Positions 61,881-64,000 of a stretch of DNA of 64,000 bases are shown here, in pieces; the first letter of the stretch is position 1; each line of letters begins with the position of its first letter. The stretch comes from Lachnospiraceae bacterium. Its GTDB lineage: Bacteria > Bacillota > Clostridia > Lachnospirales > Lachnospiraceae. The stretch spans positions 120,819 to 184,818 of the forward strand of contig FZRB01000001.1 of assembly GCA_900199595.1 (NCBI GenBank), written 5' to 3'. A program made the translations under genes and the position numbers. The notes under the pieces were generated by a model. The model did not search any database. It was given only the letters and a program-made list of their open reading frames with translations, and was not told the DNA's origin.

Positions 61881-62945
61881 ATGAAGTTTATTCATATAGC
61901 GGATGTTCATCTTTTTGCTTCTCCTGATAAGGATAAGCCCTGGGGCGAGCATAGAACTCAGGAGATAGAGGAAACATTTGACAGAGTTTTAAAGGATTGT
62001 AATGAGAAGGATATAGATCTTCTGCTTATTGCCGGAAATCTTTTTGACAGATCACCTTCTGTAGATGATCTTATTTTTGTAGACGAAAAGCTGTCGAAGC
62101 TTACAAAGACAAGAACTGTTATCCTGTCGGGACCGGATGACTTTATTCCTGTTGACAGCGACAGCGCTGCATATAAATTTAACTCAAGAACTGTTATGCT
62201 TCCTCCGGACAGGACTACAAATGCGTATCTCAGAGGAATCAATACCTGTGTTACAGGCTTCAGCTATGGCAAGGCTCAGTACAGAGAGAGAATTATAGAG
62301 AATATAGATCCGGGAAGAGAGGATGCAATTAACATTCTGATCGCATCCGGTGGTGATAAACATCATATGCCGTTTAAGAAAGATAAGCTGGCAACAAAGG
62401 GTTATGACTATGTGGCCATGGGTTATATAAGAAGACCAGTGCATATACTGAAAAACAGAATGGCCTATGCAGGTTCACCTGAGCCTCTGGGTCCTAAGGA
62501 GACTGGACGCCATGGTTATGTTATCGGTGAGATAAACAACGAAGGAACCAAAATAAGCTGGTGTCCGATAGCAAAGCGTAATTATGTTGATGTAAGCATC
62601 ACCATGAGTCCTGAGCTTTCTGCAGATGAGATAGTCAGAAATCTGGAGAATAAGATGCTTAAGCTGGGAAATGAAAATATCTACAGTATTACCCTCAGAG
62701 GTTTCTCAAAGGACAATACCAATCTTGATCTTTCCAGAATAAACAGCAGATTTAACATATATGAGTATCTGAATATGACCATATCTGATGAAGATGAGAA
62801 GATACTTCGTGTAGAAAATGAAAACAATATGATGGGAAGTTTTATCAGAGAGGTAAATGAGAGCTATACGCTGAATGAAAGCGTCAGAAGCAGGGCGCTG
62901 AGGTATGGCATGGAAGCATTAATTTTGGCAGGAGAAGAGAGATAG
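61881..62945 (+). CDS. Degenerate SbcD/YhaO-like metallophosphoesterase homologue
   Basis: A 354-residue protein with the length and layout of the YhaO/SbcD-like group: an N-terminal phosphoesterase-fold domain (about 1-220) and a C-terminal capping region. It begins FIHIADVH (Asp8, His10 kept). The other metal-site motifs are altered: Gly-Asp is Gly-Asn (GNLFD, residue 53), GNHD is GPDD (84-87), the AHGGD His is Ser (ASGGD, 156) and GHIH is GYIR (181-184). It is therefore probably inactive as a nuclease; a structural or binding role is inferred. The next gene starts directly after its stop. ATGs, frame and ribosome site (GGACTTAG-like, weak) are intact. Confidence 0.75.
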   Translation: MKFIHIADVHLFASPDKDKPWGEHRTQEIEETFDRVLKDCNEKDIDLLLIAGNLFDRSPSVDDLIFVDEKLSKLTKTRTVILSGPDDFIPVDSDSAAYKFNSRTVMLPPDRTTNAYLRGINTCVTGFSYGKAQYRERIIENIDPGREDAINILIASGGDKHHMPFKKDKLATKGYDYVAMGYIRRPVHILKNRMAYAGSPEPLGPKETGRHGYVIGEINNEGTKISWCPIAKRNYVDVSITMSPELSADEIVRNLENKMLKLGNENIYSITLRGFSKDNTNLDLSRINSRFNIYEYLNMTISDEDEKILRVENENNMMGSFIREVNESYTLNESVRSRALRYGMEALILAGEER

Positions 62946-64000
62946 ATGTATCTGACTAAGCTATTAGTAAGAGATTTCGGTAAATTTCATAATAAAGGAA
63001 TGGATCTTGATACAGGCATCAATCTGGTGGTCGGTTATTCCGAAAGCGGCAAGTCTACCATCAGAGACTTTCTTATCGGAATGATATATGGTATTCCGAG
63101 AAGAGAGGGAATAACAAGAGTAAGATCCAACTATGACCTGAGAAAACCTCAGGACAGCAGCGGATATTCGGGAACCGCATATATAAAGGACGGGGATAAG
63201 ACTTATCTGGTGGACAGGACATTCTTAGCTGGTGCAAAGAAAGCGTCTGTTCTTGACGTAGCATCCGGAAGAGAGGTTAGGCTGGAATATGCTGATACAC
63301 TCAGCGGAACTCTGTGCGAGACAGATAAGAATACTTATCTTGATACCAAATGTATACTTGAGTCAGATGATTCTGATTCTGCAGTCGAGCTGAAGAAGTA
63401 TCTTACAAATATTACCCTTACAGGTACGGCAAATATAAACAAATCCGAGGCAGTAAAGTATCTGGAGAATGAGAAAAAGAATCATATTCCGCGTCCGCTT
63501 ATCAGACGACTTGATGAGCTGAATGAGCATATATCCGAATATGATGGAATAGATGAAGAGATAGAGGCTGTCGAAAATGAGATCAAGTCCCTTAATGAAG
63601 AGTTCATTATGGAGGCTGAGAGAAGAAAGAGAGTAGCAAGACGTCTTGTTGAAAATGAAGACGGTTCCGTAAGCTATGAAACAGATGCTACACTGGAAGA
63701 AAAGATCGACAAGCTGACCGAGAGGGAAAGAACCTACGGTGCTTCTGAAAAGGAAGCGGAGCCGGCAGAGAAAAAGGAAAAGAAGAAAAAAGAGAAAAAG
63801 GAAAAGCCGTTTACAGACCGAATCCCGGTCATTCTGGGAACAGGTTTACTGGTTATCCTTATTATTACTGCTATCGTATATATGCTTCCTTTTGAAGCAA
63901 TGATCAGAAAGCTGTTCATTGCATTTACGGCACTCTTTGTATTCATTACTATAATAGATGGATTTAAGGAGAAGGGTGCATTTGATGGTGAGAAGGATGA
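62946..64000 (+). CDS. Partial SMC/SbcC (YhaN)-like ATPase with transmembrane helices (3' end outside window)
   Basis: The frame is open from ATG 62946, the base after the upstream stop, to the window edge (about 351 residues). It begins MYLTKLLVRDFGKFHNKG with Walker A GYSESGKST near residue 40, the AAA/SMC-type start. A coiled-coil stretch (about 180-245) follows, then a highly charged Lys/Glu segment (about 265-280) and two hydrophobic helices (about 290-315 and 320-340), so it appears to be inserted in the membrane. The Walker B half should lie beyond the window. With the SbcD-like gene it forms an SbcCD/YhaON-like pair, possibly sensing or handling DNA or a signal at the membrane. Confidence 0.8.
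   Translation, partial: MYLTKLLVRDFGKFHNKGMDLDTGINLVVGYSESGKSTIRDFLIGMIYGIPRREGITRVRSNYDLRKPQDSSGYSGTAYIKDGDKTYLVDRTFLAGAKKASVLDVASGREVRLEYADTLSGTLCETDKNTYLDTKCILESDDSDSAVELKKYLTNITLTGTANINKSEAVKYLENEKKNHIPRPLIRRLDELNEHISEYDGIDEEIEAVENEIKSLNEEFIMEAERRKRVARRLVENEDGSVSYETDATLEEKIDKLTERERTYGASEKEAEPAEKKEKKKKEKKEKPFTDRIPVILGTGLLVILIITAIVYMLPFEAMIRKLFIAFTALFVFITIIDGFKEKGAFDGEKD

Noticed and set aside
1-64000. tRNA, rRNA, prophage, integrase or attachment sites
   Set aside because: Looked for cloverleaf ends, integrase/recombinase motifs and phage structural genes; none were recognised.

Overview
The window looks like chromosomal DNA of an anaerobic, AT-rich low-GC Firmicute, most likely a Lachnospiraceae member of the Butyrivibrio/Coprococcus/Roseburia type. 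This is inferred from a SufCBDSU iron-sulfur operon with SufU, rubrerythrin, DnaD/DnaI-type primosome proteins, AzlCD, an AgrA/AgrC-like pair, many proteins carrying Lys/Tyr-rich FN3-like tails, and dense c-di-GMP signalling. No tRNA, rRNA, CRISPR array, insertion sequence or phage module was seen. Nearly all genes are intact; only the first and last are cut by the window edges. No stretch longer than about 300 bases lacks a gene.

Layout. 1-9.4 kb: an unfamiliar locus with a truncated helical protein, a 2,252-residue protein with an embedded papain-like cysteine-protease domain, and a small membrane protein. 9.6-11.8 kb: a secreted protein, a probable small RNA or attenuator, and a GH25 lysozyme. 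11.9-15.6 kb (minus strand): a DUF2339-like multi-pass membrane protein and a GH13 alpha-amylase-family enzyme. 15.8-26.1 kb: pgi, a coupled secreted transglutaminase-like/papain-like pair, rdgB, a YfcE-like phosphoesterase, an AI-2E-family permease, an RlmD-type rRNA methyltransferase and argC. 26.2-28.7 kb: a secreted 5'-nucleotidase-family protein with a Pro-Thr linker.

28.8-39.6 kb is a signalling block: a triple-sensor GGDEF-EAL protein, a divergent membrane GGDEF protein, a LytTR regulator with a GHKL kinase, and a beta-propeller HD-GYP protein. Synthesis, breakdown and cell-surface sensing of c-di-GMP are thus encoded side by side. 39.8-44.9 kb is sufCBDSU, preceded by a structured leader element. 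44.9-50.8 kb carries a small membrane protein, then on the minus strand prs, dnaI-like, dnaD-like and murC. 51-55 kb: ilvE, a lipoprotein, a two-gene polysaccharide/teichoic-acid-type ABC exporter and uppP. 55.3-57.6 kb: rpmG-secE-nusG-rplK-rplA, closed by a terminator without rplJL. 57.7-59.1 kb: an orphan carrier protein with a BtrH-like protein. 59.2-64 kb: rubrerythrin (minus), azlCD, a CmpB-like membrane protein, a degenerate SbcD-like protein and a membrane-spanning SMC/YhaN-like ATPase.

The most notable signals beyond ordinary genes are: (i) a five-copy family of intrinsic terminators built on one palindromic core; (ii) two copies of a structured element whose paired arms covary, one of them in the suf leader; (iii) the giant protease-domain protein locus; (iv) an SbcD-like protein that has lost most metal ligands, paired with a membrane-inserted ATPase; and (v) the carrier-protein/BtrH-like cassette. 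All function calls rest on motif recognition by eye; no database search was possible.
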